A stretch of 32,475 nucleotides of DNA from Thermoleophilia bacterium (GCA_014859345.1 JACUUL010000023.1:1-32475), one strand, 5' to 3'; positions 1-9,166 are shown, numbered from the stretch's first letter. Notes: generated by a model from the letters alone, not told the origin. A program made the numbers and translations.

Positions 1-79
1 TCTGAACCCCGGGGAAAAACAGGAAACAGGCGGATATTCCAGAAACCAGGTACTGGGAACCGGAAGAAACGAACCAGGC
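1..79. other. Leader of the kinase cluster, no gene seen
   Basis: No coding region is visible. The stretch carries several short purine-rich words of the GAAACCAGG / GGAACCGG type, which recur in other spacers of this window (7210-7257, 9981-10020, 23259-23278). No convincing -35/-10 pair and no strong ribosome binding site precede the first ATG at 80. The upstream end is cut by the window edge, so the cluster promoter may lie outside. Confidence 0.5.
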
Positions 80-1819
80 ATGGGACATACCATAATTCAG
101 GACAGGCCGGGGCGTATCGTTCTCGGCCGTTATGAGCTTCTGGAGCAGATCGGGCAAGGCGGATTTTCCACCGTCTACCGGGCCTACGACCACAAGATGG
201 GCCGGGAAGTGGCGGTGAAGGCCGTGCTGCGCACCGATGAACTGACCGACCGCGCCGCCCGCGAGGCCCGCGCGGCGGCCAAGCTCGGGCATCCTCACAT
301 CGTCACGGTCTTCGAGCTGGCGGAAGACGAACACGAAGTGTACATAGTGTCCGAGCTGGTCAGGGGACGAACGCTGGGCGCTCTGATTGACATGGCCGCG
401 CTCTCTGACCGGGACGGCGTCGAGATCATCCTGCAGGTGCTCGGGGCGCTCGGGCACGCGCACAGCCAGGGTGTCATCCATCGCGACATCAAACCGGAAA
501 ACATCATGCTCGACGAAGGGTCCGCGCCGCCATTGGCAAAAGTGACGGATTTCGGCATCGCCCAGCTTGAGGATACCCAGCGGATCACCCGCCGCGGCGA
601 TGTGGTGGGCACGCTTTCATACATGTCTCCCGAACAAGCCGATGGCCGCAAGGTAAATGGAGCCACGGATGTCTATTCTGCCGCGCTCACCCTGTATGTC
701 GGATTGACGGGCAGCAATCCGTTCCGCGCGGAAAACGTTGCCGAAACCGTCAGCCGGATCCAGGCGGGCGCCCCGCCGCTAGCCCGCGTGCGGCCCGATC
801 TGCCGGCGGAGTTGTCACATGTCCTGGAAGAAGCTATGGATCCCGATCCGGGTCTGCGGCTGGAGCTCGAAAACTTTTCGGCGGCGCTCATCCGGCTCCT
901 GCCGCGGCTTCAGGGGGGAGAGCAGGCAACCACGGTCATCAAGCGGGTTGAACTGCCTCGCCCGCCTTTGCACGTCCGTATAGAGGATCGCTACGGTTTT
1001 ATTGCCTGGCGGGCAGGCAACGCCGGCCTGGCGGCGATGGTTGCCGCTGCCGCGGCACTCGGTTCCGATCTCTATCCGGATTCCTGGCGCATACCGATGG
1101 TGCTGGGGACTGCGGCCATGGTGGGCCTTCTGCCCAGGATCGGCCTGATCGGACTGGCGGGTGTCGCGCTCGCTCCGGTAGCAGATTATTCGGCAGCCCT
1201 GGGAGCCATTCTGGCGGCCACGGTGATAGTTTATTTGCTGTCCGTCGGGCTGATCTGGCCGCGGATGGCGCTGCTGCCGGTCCTGGCCGCCGGATTGGGA
1301 GCCCTGGGGCTCGGGCTTGCTTACCCGGCCCTGGCCGGCAGCCTGGGCCGGCTCAAGCGCGGCCTGGTGCTGGCGTTTGCCGGCGCGGCCGCCTTGACCC
1401 TGTTCCAGCTCTTGAGCGGATCAGAATTCGTGGATTATCTGGGAATCGCCAACGCTTACAGCCTGCGGACGGAGCTGGCCGGGCAATACAACCCTGCCGC
1501 CGCGCTAATGTCGATCGCCATGCCCTTCAGGCAGCATCCGGTCCTGCTGGTACAGCCGGTAATCTGGCTGGCCGCGGCGCTGCCGGCGGCTCTGCTGGTG
1601 AGGCGGCGCAGCCTGCGGTCGGATACCGCCGGGGCGGGACTGGCATATCTTGTGCTTGCTGCTGGATATTTCGCCATTCCCCAGGTATTCGAGGGATATG
1701 TTCTCGATTCGGTTTCTTTCCTGAAAACACTGGTTATATGCGCTATACTTCAGATTGGATTACTCCTGATAATCCCGAGAAAGAAGCTTCAATCCATCCC
1801 CCCTCGTGAGCGTACTTAA
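80..1819 (+). CDS. Ser/Thr protein kinase with polytopic membrane C-terminus
   Basis: This is a Hanks-type kinase (579 aa). The glycine-rich loop GQGGFS lies at 25-30, the ATP lysine is K47 in VAVK, the catalytic loop HRDIKPEN has D136, and DFG has D157. APE is replaced by SPE. The kinase fold ends near residue 275. After a short cytoplasmic linker, residues about 305-565 are almost entirely hydrophobic with short loops, enough for roughly seven to nine membrane segments. There is no PASTA or other recognisable extracytoplasmic domain. It heads the cell-wall cluster where Mycobacterium has no kinase, and there is no second kinase next to pknB, so it may stand in for PknA (inference). Its end overlaps fhaA by 14 bp, so the two are probably co-translated. 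The FHA proteins downstream are plausible readers of its phosphorylation. The ligand of the membrane domain is unknown. Confidence 0.9.
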   Translation: MGHTIIQDRPGRIVLGRYELLEQIGQGGFSTVYRAYDHKMGREVAVKAVLRTDELTDRAAREARAAAKLGHPHIVTVFELAEDEHEVYIVSELVRGRTLGALIDMAALSDRDGVEIILQVLGALGHAHSQGVIHRDIKPENIMLDEGSAPPLAKVTDFGIAQLEDTQRITRRGDVVGTLSYMSPEQADGRKVNGATDVYSAALTLYVGLTGSNPFRAENVAETVSRIQAGAPPLARVRPDLPAELSHVLEEAMDPDPGLRLELENFSAALIRLLPRLQGGEQATTVIKRVELPRPPLHVRIEDRYGFIAWRAGNAGLAAMVAAAAALGSDLYPDSWRIPMVLGTAAMVGLLPRIGLIGLAGVALAPVADYSAALGAILAATVIVYLLSVGLIWPRMALLPVLAAGLGALGLGLAYPALAGSLGRLKRGLVLAFAGAAALTLFQLLSGSEFVDYLGIANAYSLRTELAGQYNPAAALMSIAMPFRQHPVLLVQPVIWLAAALPAALLVRRRSLRSDTAGAGLAYLVLAAGYFAIPQVFEGYVLDSVSFLKTLVICAILQIGLLLIIPRKKLQSIPPRERT

Positions 1820-2609
1820 GAAACTTGAGGAAAAAATCCAGGGCCTCTTCGAAGGCGGTTTCAGTCGCGCTTTCAAATCCCCGGTCCAGCCCGTGGAGCT
1901 GGCCCGCAAGCTGGTCAAGGAAATGGAAGATCACAAAGTGATCAGCGTCTCCCGCGTCTATGCCCCTAACGAATACACGCTCTTTCTCGCGCCAGAAGAC
2001 GCGGAACAGTTTGAGGCATACGAGGAACAGCTGAAATCAGACCTGGCGGACTATCTGATCGAGCATGCGCGCAAGGAAGGGTACGACCTCCTGAGCAGGC
2101 CCATCGTAATCTTCGAGACCGACGCGGACCTGGAGGTGGGAGAATTTGGCATAGCCACGCGAATGGTTTCTGCGGCGGCGGACAGTCCACCCAGGCAGGC
2201 GGCGCCTCCAGAGCCCGCTGCCGGGCTCAGCCAGGAAATGAGCCAGACGGTTGTCTACCGTCCTCCGCGACCCGGGGGCACCATGGCGGTGACCGCGGAC
2301 GAGGCCCGTGAGCTGGAGCTGGCGCGGGAATGCGTCGCGCTCGTCGAAGGCAACCGGGTCTTTGAGGTAAACAAGCGCGTGGTTCAGATCGGCCGCAGCA
2401 GGCAGAGTGATGTGGTAATAAACGATCCGAACGTCTCGCGCCATCACGCGGAGCTCAGGCAGCGGGGAACCGAATACATGATCGTCGACCTCGAAAGCAC
2501 CAATGGCATAGAGGTCAACGGCAGGCGCGTCGTGAATCAGCCGCTCAACCATGGGGACATCATTACCATGGGTACGACGAAAGTGAGGTTTGAGCGCAAG
2601 CCATGCTAG
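1806..2609 (+). CDS. fhaA: FhaA: DUF3662 and FHA domain protein
   Basis: The protein (267 aa) begins with a DUF3662 domain, residues about 1-120, opening MSVLKKLEEKIQGLFEGGF. A Pro/Ala-rich linker follows at about 125-175. A C-terminal FHA domain covers about 190-265, with the phosphothreonine-binding pattern GRS...SRHHAEL and the STNGIEVNG signature. In Mycobacterium FhaA binds phosphorylated partners, including the lipid-II flippase MurJ, and links PknB to peptidoglycan precursor export. A similar role here is inferred from order and domains. The start is GTG, inside the end of the kinase gene. No good Shine-Dalgarno precedes it, so translation probably depends on coupling. The stop overlaps the fhaB start by 7 bp. 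Confidence 0.93.
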   Translation: MSVLKKLEEKIQGLFEGGFSRAFKSPVQPVELARKLVKEMEDHKVISVSRVYAPNEYTLFLAPEDAEQFEAYEEQLKSDLADYLIEHARKEGYDLLSRPIVIFETDADLEVGEFGIATRMVSAAADSPPRQAAPPEPAAGLSQEMSQTVVYRPPRPGGTMAVTADEARELELARECVALVEGNRVFEVNKRVVQIGRSRQSDVVINDPNVSRHHAELRQRGTEYMIVDLESTNGIEVNGRRVVNQPLNHGDIITMGTTKVRFERKPC

Positions 2610-3184
2610 AGCCCGTCCTTCTGGCAGCCAAGATCCTGTTTCTGGTTCTCTTGTACCTGTTCATTTACCGCATCGTGCGCGGGCTGGCCAAGGACCTTTC
2701 CCGCGGCGCTGAACCGATCAGCATGCCCGCCAGACCGGCATCGGACATGGCGCCTGAACACGCGGGCGCTGCCGTAGCGGCCCCGCCGGCTCCCGGCTCG
2801 GTGGCAACAGCCGGCAACCCGGCTCCGCCCGCGAGGACCATGCCCCCGGAAGACTCCAGCACCCGCGAGTTCGATTATCTCTACAGCAAGCTCAAGCCGC
2901 GCCTCGTGGTCCAGCACAGCAAGGTTGTTGAAGACGGGCAGGTCTATGAGATCAGGGGCGGGGTCACAATCGGGCGCTCGCCCGCGAGCCAGATCTCGTT
3001 GCCCGACGAATATGTTTCCTCGACCCATGCCCGAGTCTTCGCCCGCAAGCAGTTTTTCTTTCTTGAAGACCTGGGAAGCACCAACGGCACGTACATCGAC
3101 GGCCGCCGGGTCGAGGGCGAACGCCAGATAAAGCCGGGACAGGAGATCGTCATCGGGGATACCATCTTCCGATACGAGGAATGA
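2603..3184 (+). CDS. fhaB: FhaB/FipA: membrane-anchored FHA protein
   Basis: The protein (193 aa) has one N-terminal membrane segment (residues about 5-25, LLAAKILFLVLLYLFIY), an Ala/Pro-rich linker to about 95, and a C-terminal FHA domain from about 118 to the end with GRSPAS, STHARV and GSTNGTYIDG. Mycobacterial FhaB (FipA) is a PknA/PknB substrate that helps FtsZ-FtsQ contacts at the septum. The same layout and position support the name; the partner is not shown by sequence. ATG overlaps the fhaA stop by 7 bp. A 34-bp gap separates it from pstP. Confidence 0.92.
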   Translation: MLEPVLLAAKILFLVLLYLFIYRIVRGLAKDLSRGAEPISMPARPASDMAPEHAGAAVAAPPAPGSVATAGNPAPPARTMPPEDSSTREFDYLYSKLKPRLVVQHSKVVEDGQVYEIRGGVTIGRSPASQISLPDEYVSSTHARVFARKQFFFLEDLGSTNGTYIDGRRVEGERQIKPGQEIVIGDTIFRYEE

Positions 3185-3218
3185 CGGCTGCCTTCTTTAC
3201 ACGTTTTCCGGTTTGAAC

Positions 3219-4427
3219 ATGACAATGACGTTTTCGACATCCACGCACACGGGACTGGTACGGCACACCAACGAGGATTCCTGCTTCGCGCGGCCCCCGG
3301 TCTTCGTTGTCGCCGACGGCATGGGCGGAGCCCAGGCAGGCGAGGTGGCCTCCGCCATGGCGGCCCAGGCCTTTGAGTATTTCCTGCCCCAATCGAGCCG
3401 GCCGAACGAGGAGCTGGCCAAGCTCATCCAAAGGACGAACTCGAGCATCTATGAATATGCCATGGGCGACGCCGGACGCGCCGGCATGGGAACCACCATC
3501 ACCGCTGCCGTGGTCAGCGGAGACTCGGTGATCGTCGCCCACGTCGGCGATAGCCGGGCCTGGCTCATGCGAGGCGGTGAGCTCATCAGGCTGACCGAGG
3601 ATCACTCCCTGGTGGCGGAGATGCTCCGCGAGGGCCAGCTTACCGAGAAGGAAGCAGCCGATCATCCGCAACGCAGCGTAATCACCCGGGCCATGGGCGT
3701 GGAGCCTTCTGTGGATGTTGACACGAATGTAGTTAAGTGGCAGCCGGGCGATATTATCCTGCTGGCCAGCGACGGCCTCCATTCTCTGGTGCCGGAGGCG
3801 GATATCGCTGCCGTGGTCAGCAGCGCAGGCAACCTGGCAGAGGCTGCCGAAGAGCTGGTTGAAGCGGCCAATTCACGGGGTGGCAATGACAATGTAACAG
3901 TTGTGCTGTTTTGTCCGGACGGCTCCGTGCCGGGTCAGGGCGCCGGAGCGGGCATGGCGGTTCTTGCGCCTGGCGGCCGGACCGGGGAAACATCGCCCGG
4001 CGGGTCCGCGATCGAGGCCGGGTCTCGGGATAAACGGGGCGTGCGCTCCTTTTTGCTGCGCGCCGTCATCGGGGCTTTGCTGGCGGTGGTCATCCTGGGC
4101 GCCGCCTGGCTGGGCTCGCGGCAGCTATTTTATGTAGGAGTGGCCGGCAATCAGGTAGTCGTCTACAGGGGAGTGCCTTATGATCTGGGGCCGGTGCAGA
4201 TGTCCAGCATATATCGCGGGAGTTCCGTAGTTCTGAGCAATCTCGAACCGTACGAGCAGGACCGCGTGCTCGCGTATAGCCTGCAGTCGAGGAGCAACGC
4301 GGAGTCCATGCTGGACAATCTCATTATTGCCGACAGGGAGCGCCGGGAAGAGGAAAGGCATAAAAGAGAGGAAAAGGATAATGACGCGGCCGCCGGTACA
4401 AGCCCGGCGCCGGCTCGCACATCCTGA
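3219..4427 (+). CDS. pstP: PstP: PP2C-family Ser/Thr protein phosphatase
   Basis: The N-terminal 235 residues form a PPM phosphatase. The metal-site motifs are NED near residue 20, VADGMGG at 31-37, GDSRAWL, LASDGLHSLV and GGNDNVTVV. A linker of about 40 residues leads to one membrane helix (FLLRAVIGALLAVVILGA) and a short extracytoplasmic part ending in a charged, Glu/Lys-rich tail. This matches mycobacterial PstP, which dephosphorylates the kinases and their substrates. Three in-frame starts lie close together (TTG 3213, ATG 3219, ATG 3225), none with a clear ribosome site; 3219 is chosen as the first ATG. Its end overlaps rodA by 47 bp. Confidence 0.93.
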   Translation: MTMTFSTSTHTGLVRHTNEDSCFARPPVFVVADGMGGAQAGEVASAMAAQAFEYFLPQSSRPNEELAKLIQRTNSSIYEYAMGDAGRAGMGTTITAAVVSGDSVIVAHVGDSRAWLMRGGELIRLTEDHSLVAEMLREGQLTEKEAADHPQRSVITRAMGVEPSVDVDTNVVKWQPGDIILLASDGLHSLVPEADIAAVVSSAGNLAEAAEELVEAANSRGGNDNVTVVLFCPDGSVPGQGAGAGMAVLAPGGRTGETSPGGSAIEAGSRDKRGVRSFLLRAVIGALLAVVILGAAWLGSRQLFYVGVAGNQVVVYRGVPYDLGPVQMSSIYRGSSVVLSNLEPYEQDRVLAYSLQSRSNAESMLDNLIIADRERREEERHKREEKDNDAAAGTSPAPARTS

Positions 4428-5718
4428 GCTTCATATGCAACGAAATCGCGAACTTGTCAGTTTCATACCGGTCGTCCTTATGATGATGATCGGATTTGCC
4501 AGCGTCTACGCCGCCCGGTCGGCGCATGTCGACGCCAGCTCCTTATATTACAGCCTGCTTTTCGTGGGCCTGTTCCTGGCGGTGCATCTGCTGCTGAGGC
4601 TGGCGGCCCCTCATGCCGATCCCTACCTTCTGCCTTTGACAGCGCTTCTCTCGGCCATAGGCATCATGATGATATACAGGATCGATCCGGAGCTGGCCGC
4701 CGCGCAGACAACCTGGCTGATGACGGGACTGGGCCTGTTCCTGATAACCATGATCTTCCTTCGCAATTATCGCCGGCTCGACGATTACATCTACTTGCTG
4801 GGCCTCATCGGGATCGCCCTGCTGGTGGTCACTATCATCTTCGGCGATGAGGTCAATGGCGCCCGGTTGTGGCTCAAGGCGGGCGGTTTTTCCATCCAGC
4901 CGGGGGAATTCTCGAAAGTCCTGATTACCATTTTTCTGGCCGGTTATCTAAACATGAACCGTGAGCTGCTTTCCACCTCGACCCGGCACATGCTCAAAAT
5001 ACCTGTTCCGCCGCTTAAACATCTGGGGCCGCTGGTCACCATGTGGGGCGTGTCCTTGGCTTTGCTGCTGCTCATGAACGACCTCGGGGCCTCTCTCCTC
5101 CTTTTTGGCATATTCCTGGCCATGATCTACGCGGCAACCGGGCGGATTATCTATCCGTTCATCGGCGGCGCCCTCTTCGCGAGCGGAGCGCTGCTGGCCT
5201 ATAACCTCAAGGCCACCGTCCAGATCCGGATTGAAACATGGATAGACCCCTGGTCCGATTCCCTGGGCGCCGGCTACCAGATCGTTCAGTCCCTGTTCGC
5301 TATCGGGGACGGCGGCCTCTTCGGCACGGGGCTGGGCAAGGGATATCTTCTTTTTGCCAGCGGCGAACCGATAATTCCAGAGCTGCACACCGACTTCATT
5401 TTCTCGGCGATAGCCGAAGAGCTGGGGCTGGTGGGGGCCACCGGACTGATTGTGCTGTTCATGCTCTTCTGCTACCGGGCCTTCAAGATCGCCATTGATT
5501 CTGATGACGGATTTTCCAAGCTGCTGGCAGCAGGGCTTGCCTCCGGTTTTGCCCTGCAGACTTTCGTGATCCTGGGCGGAGTCATGAAACTCATCCCGCT
5601 GACGGGCATCACTCTGCCTTTTGTCAGCTACGGAGGCAGTTCCATCGTGGCCAACTTTGTGGCGCTGGCGCTGCTGCTGCTCATCAGCAATCGTACGAAC
5701 GGGGAGCGGGCGCGGTGA
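4381..5718 (+). CDS. rodA: RodA/FtsW-type SEDS peptidoglycan glycosyltransferase
   Basis: This polytopic SEDS protein (445 aa from ATG 4381) has about ten membrane segments. Family marks include GARLWLKAGGFSIQPGEFSK, DLGASLLLFGIF, HTDFIFSAIAEELG and the C-terminal PLTGITLPFVSYGGSS. SEDS proteins polymerise lipid II with a partner class B PBP, and pbpA follows at once. The reading frame stays open upstream to ATG 4327. ATG 4381 is preferred because AGAGGA lies 8 bases before it and because the family starts close to the first membrane segment; ATG 4435 is a weaker alternative. The stop overlaps the pbpA GTG by 4 bp. In mycobacteria the gene at this position is called rodA; FtsW cannot be excluded by sequence alone. 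Confidence 0.93.
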   Translation: MTRPPVQARRRLAHPELHMQRNRELVSFIPVVLMMMIGFASVYAARSAHVDASSLYYSLLFVGLFLAVHLLLRLAAPHADPYLLPLTALLSAIGIMMIYRIDPELAAAQTTWLMTGLGLFLITMIFLRNYRRLDDYIYLLGLIGIALLVVTIIFGDEVNGARLWLKAGGFSIQPGEFSKVLITIFLAGYLNMNRELLSTSTRHMLKIPVPPLKHLGPLVTMWGVSLALLLLMNDLGASLLLFGIFLAMIYAATGRIIYPFIGGALFASGALLAYNLKATVQIRIETWIDPWSDSLGAGYQIVQSLFAIGDGGLFGTGLGKGYLLFASGEPIIPELHTDFIFSAIAEELGLVGATGLIVLFMLFCYRAFKIAIDSDDGFSKLLAAGLASGFALQTFVILGGVMKLIPLTGITLPFVSYGGSSIVANFVALALLLLISNRTNGERAR

Positions 5719-7175
5719 CGCCGGGCATGGAAATGAACAGCTCGATCCGCCGGCTTTTTATTGTTTCGGTAATTCTTTTCGCCAGCCTCATGGCCATGCT
5801 TGGCTATCTGCAGGTGATCGCGGCGGACAGTCTGGCGGAAAACCCCCAGAACACGCGCAAGATTTACAAGCAGATGCGTATCGAGCGCGGGTTGATCCTG
5901 GCCGCGGACAGGTCTCTGCTCGCCGGCAACCGCCTGGAGGAGGAGCTGTATCACCGTGAATATCCATTAGGCGATCTGGCCCCTCACCTGACCGGGTACA
6001 GCGATCCCACATACGGGCAGACGGGAATCGAACGTTCCCTGAACAGCTATCTGACAGGCACAGCAGACGAGGTGGAGCTGGTCTATCTGTTCGACACTTT
6101 GATGGGCAAAGAGAAGCGGGGCGCCGATGTCAGGCTGGCTCTCGATCCGGTTATTCAGAAGGCCGCGATCTCCCAGTTGCAATCGATTGGCAAGCGGGGC
6201 GCCGTCGTGGTCCTTGACGTCAATACAGGCGCCGTGAAGGCCATGGTCTCAGCGCCGTCATATGACCCCAACCAGCTGGTCGCCAACTGGGAGCAGCTAA
6301 ACGCGGATCCGGGGGCGCCGCTTTTGAATCGCGCCACGCAGGGGTTGTACACGCCGGGTTCGTCGCTGAAACTCATAACCACGGCCGCGGCGCTGGAGAA
6401 CGGTTTCCAGCCGGACAGCAGCTTCAACGATGAGAACGGCAATATCGTGATTCATGGCAATACAATCAATAACTGGCGCGACACGCCCTTCGGCCGGCAC
6501 GATCTTAGCGAGGCTTTCTCCCAGTCGATCAACACTACCTTCGCCCAGGTCGGCGACCGGCTGGGCCAGGGCAGTCTGCTTGATTATCAGCAGAGATTCG
6601 GTCTTTACGAAAAACCGCAGCTTGAGCTTCCTTCCGGCGAAATCCAGGCCAGCGGCCGTTACCTTGATGGCGATCTGGCTTCGCCGGGCGATCCCCTGGA
6701 CCCGGTGCAAAACGCCTGGCTGGCGATTGGTCAGGAGAACATGCTGGTCACCCCTCTGCAGATGGCCATGATTGCCCAGGCGATAGCCAATGAAGGGAAG
6801 ATGATGAAGCCGTACCTGGTCGATTCGATAGCCAATCACAACGGCGTCATCATCCGCCAGACCCGTCCGGAGCAGTGGAAGGATCCGATCAGTCCGGCAA
6901 CGGCCGGACAGCTAAAAGAGATGATGATAAAGGTGGTCAACGAGGGGACCGGCTCCCGGGCCAGAACTTCCCTGGTTCAGATAGCGGGCAAGACCGGCAC
7001 GGCCGAGATCGAAGGCAGCGGTCCCAATGCCTGGTTCGTGGGCTTTGCGCCGGCTGACAGCCCCAGGTTCGCCATCGCCGTGGTGGTGGAGGATTCCGAT
7101 TCAGGAGGCGGCATTTCCGGGCCGGTGGCCCGGGATACCCTGCTGGCCGCGCTCGGATACGGGCCGGATAATTGA
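5715..7175 (+). CDS. pbpA: PbpA: class B penicillin-binding protein (transpeptidase)
   Basis: The protein has one N-terminal membrane anchor (residues about 12-36), a short dimerisation region and a transpeptidase domain. The active-site motifs are complete: SSLK with the acylated Ser216 and Lys219, SIN at 271-273, and KTG at 426-428. The length (486 aa) fits actinobacterial PbpA. It should crosslink the glycan made by the SEDS protein encoded just upstream (family knowledge). The start is GTG in a GTGA overlap with the rodA stop, with GGGAG about 9 bases before it; ATG 5727 is an alternative. A 104-bp spacer with two competing hairpins follows before pknB. Confidence 0.94.
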   Translation: MTPGMEMNSSIRRLFIVSVILFASLMAMLGYLQVIAADSLAENPQNTRKIYKQMRIERGLILAADRSLLAGNRLEEELYHREYPLGDLAPHLTGYSDPTYGQTGIERSLNSYLTGTADEVELVYLFDTLMGKEKRGADVRLALDPVIQKAAISQLQSIGKRGAVVVLDVNTGAVKAMVSAPSYDPNQLVANWEQLNADPGAPLLNRATQGLYTPGSSLKLITTAAALENGFQPDSSFNDENGNIVIHGNTINNWRDTPFGRHDLSEAFSQSINTTFAQVGDRLGQGSLLDYQQRFGLYEKPQLELPSGEIQASGRYLDGDLASPGDPLDPVQNAWLAIGQENMLVTPLQMAMIAQAIANEGKMMKPYLVDSIANHNGVIIRQTRPEQWKDPISPATAGQLKEMMIKVVNEGTGSRARTSLVQIAGKTGTAEIEGSGPNAWFVGFAPADSPRFAIAVVVEDSDSGGGISGPVARDTLLAALGYGPDN

Positions 7176-7215
7176 TGTGAGATAATTGACAGGGATGTTT
7201 CCAGTGCCGGAACTT

Positions 7216-7257
7216 CGGGTTTCAGGTTTTTTAACCCGGAAACCGGAAAAACCTGAA
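7216..7257 (+). promoter_or_regulatory. Two mutually exclusive hairpins in the pknB leader
   Basis: An 11-bp stem pairs TTCAGGTTTTT (7221-7231) with AAAAACCTGAA (7247-7257); its apical part holds CCGG-AAA-CCGG (7236-7246). A competing 6-bp stem pairs CGGGTT (7216-7221) with AACCCG (7233-7238) and is followed by no T-run. The two use overlapping bases, so only one can form at a time. The structure lies between the pbpA stop and the pknB start. It could attenuate, stabilise or process the message; nothing in the sequence identifies a ligand. Confidence 0.5.
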
Positions 7258-7279
7258 CACAGGCAGCTACAAAAAAGAC

Positions 7280-9166
7280 ATGACAGAGATATTAGATAAT
7301 CGCTATGAAATCATCCGCCGGCTGGGAAGCGGGGGCATGGCCGACGTCTTCCTGGCGCGCGATTCACATCTGGGCCGCGACGTGGCCATCAAGATCCTCT
7401 ACAAGCGCTACGCGAATGATGAGGAGTTCGTGGCCCGCTTCAGGCAGGAGGCGCAGTCGGCCGCCGGCCTGAACCATCCCCACATAGTCAGCATTTTTGA
7501 CCGGGGGGAGGCCGGGGAGAGCTATTACATCGCCATGGAGTATCTCGAAGGCCAGAGCCTCAAGGAGGTCATCGCCTCGAAGGGCCGGCTCGCGCCCCCG
7601 GAAGCTATCGACATTGCCGTCCAGATACTTCAGGCGCTGCAGTTTGCCCATGAGCACCAGGTCATCCACCGCGACATCAAGCCGCACAACATCGTCATCA
7701 ACAGCCGGGGCAGAGTGAAGGTCACCGACTTCGGCATTGCCCGCGCCGGTTCATCATCGAGGATGACCGAAACCGGTTCCATCATTGGCACAGCCCAGTA
7801 CCTGTCGCCTGAGCAGGCCAAGGGCAAAGCCGTCGAGCAGGGTTCCGACCTCTATTCCGTAGGAGTGGTGCTATACGAGATGCTCACCGGCAAAGTCCCG
7901 TTCGATGGCGAGAACCCCGTGGCGATTGCACTCATGCATTTGAGTGACGAGCCGGCGCCGCCGCAGGCGCTGGCGCCTGAGGTTCCCGATAATCTTAACG
8001 CTGTGGTGATGCGGGCGCTGGCCAAGGATCCCCGGGACCGCTACAGAAACGCCGAAGAGTTCATGGCCGATCTGGAACGCTGCCGCCGCGATCTGCCCGT
8101 CACAATCCCGGCGCCTGTTTCCGATGCCGAAAAGACCAGCGTGATTCCCCCGGCCGCTGTTGGCCCGGGAACCGAGACGACGGTTATATCTTCTCCGCCG
8201 GACGGCCGCGGATCCCCACGCAGGAAAAAATGGCTCTGGCTCGTTTTGGGTCTGGCCGCGGTCCTGCTGGCAGCCATGGGAATCATGGTCCTGGCTTTTG
8301 GCGAGCGGGCCGGCGGGGGGGAGATAGAAGTCCCGAACGTCGTGGGCCTTTCCCTGGCTCAGGCTGAGAGCGCCATCAGGGCTCAGGAGCTTTTGCCTGA
8401 GGTCGAAGCGGAAGAATTCAGTGAGACGGTTCCAGCTGGGAACATCATCAGCCAGAATCCCGATGCGGGCGCCCGCATCAGCAGAGGCAGCTCCGTGCGC
8501 CTTGTGCTGAGCAAAGGCAGTGGCACGGTAGCGGTGCCCGAGCTGGTTGGCCAGTCGGCCGGCTTTGCGGAGTCCAAGCTGCGGGAGGTTGGCCTGACGC
8601 CTGACCGGCAGCCGGATGTATTCTCTGACGCTCCCGCGGGGAACGTGATTAGCCAGGATCCACCGGCCGGCGCCAACGTGCAAAAGGGCTCATCGGTCAA
8701 GTATGTCGTGAGCAAGGGCCCGCAGCCACCCCAGGAAACAGTGGTTCCGGGCGTGGTGGGGTTGAGGCTGGATGAGGCCCGCGTCAGGCTGGAACAGGCG
8801 GGACTGGTTCTGGGCAACGTCTCGGAGCAAAACTCGGATTCTGTACCCAGCGGCGAGATATTGAGCCAGAGCCCGGCGGCAGGTGAGAGAATCGCCCAGG
8901 GCTCGGCGGTGAGTGTCATAATCAGCGCCGGATCCCAGCCATCGCCGGCGCCGGACACGGTTTCCGTACCTTCGGTTACAGGCGAAACAATCGGCGCCGC
9001 CGACGCAAGGCTGCGACAGGCTGGACTGGCTTTGGGAAATGTTACCGAGGAGTTCTCGCCTACGGTCGCCAGCGGCCGCATCATCAGCCAGAGCCCTGAA
9101 TCAGGACAGATGGTTAACCCGGGCTTCCCCGTAAATGTGGTTGTCAGCAAGGGGCCCGCTCCTTAG
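7280..9166 (+). CDS. pknB: PknB: Ser/Thr protein kinase with four PASTA domains
   Basis: The kinase domain spans residues 8-270, with GSGGMA loop, K38, HRDIKPHN with D132, and DFG at 150-152. The activation loop carries SSSRMTETGSIIGT, with candidate autophosphorylated Ser/Thr residues. A juxtamembrane linker leads to one membrane helix (about 318-340). Four PASTA repeats fill the extracytoplasmic part (348-628); each opens with a VP..VG or VP..TG element and ends with a G(S/F).V..V(V/I)S.G element. PASTA domains of this family bind muropeptides and lipid II, tying wall status to kinase activity. The gene closes the cluster. No strong Shine-Dalgarno precedes ATG 7280. The length (628 aa) is normal for PknB. 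Confidence 0.96.
   Translation: MTEILDNRYEIIRRLGSGGMADVFLARDSHLGRDVAIKILYKRYANDEEFVARFRQEAQSAAGLNHPHIVSIFDRGEAGESYYIAMEYLEGQSLKEVIASKGRLAPPEAIDIAVQILQALQFAHEHQVIHRDIKPHNIVINSRGRVKVTDFGIARAGSSSRMTETGSIIGTAQYLSPEQAKGKAVEQGSDLYSVGVVLYEMLTGKVPFDGENPVAIALMHLSDEPAPPQALAPEVPDNLNAVVMRALAKDPRDRYRNAEEFMADLERCRRDLPVTIPAPVSDAEKTSVIPPAAVGPGTETTVISSPPDGRGSPRRKKWLWLVLGLAAVLLAAMGIMVLAFGERAGGGEIEVPNVVGLSLAQAESAIRAQELLPEVEAEEFSETVPAGNIISQNPDAGARISRGSSVRLVLSKGSGTVAVPELVGQSAGFAESKLREVGLTPDRQPDVFSDAPAGNVISQDPPAGANVQKGSSVKYVVSKGPQPPQETVVPGVVGLRLDEARVRLEQAGLVLGNVSEQNSDSVPSGEILSQSPAAGERIAQGSAVSVIISAGSQPSPAPDTVSVPSVTGETIGAADARLRQAGLALGNVTEEFSPTVASGRIISQSPESGQMVNPGFPVNVVVSKGPAP

Noticed and set aside
7186-7214. TTGACA as a -35 for pknB
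   Set aside because: No -10-like hexamer at 16-19 bases.
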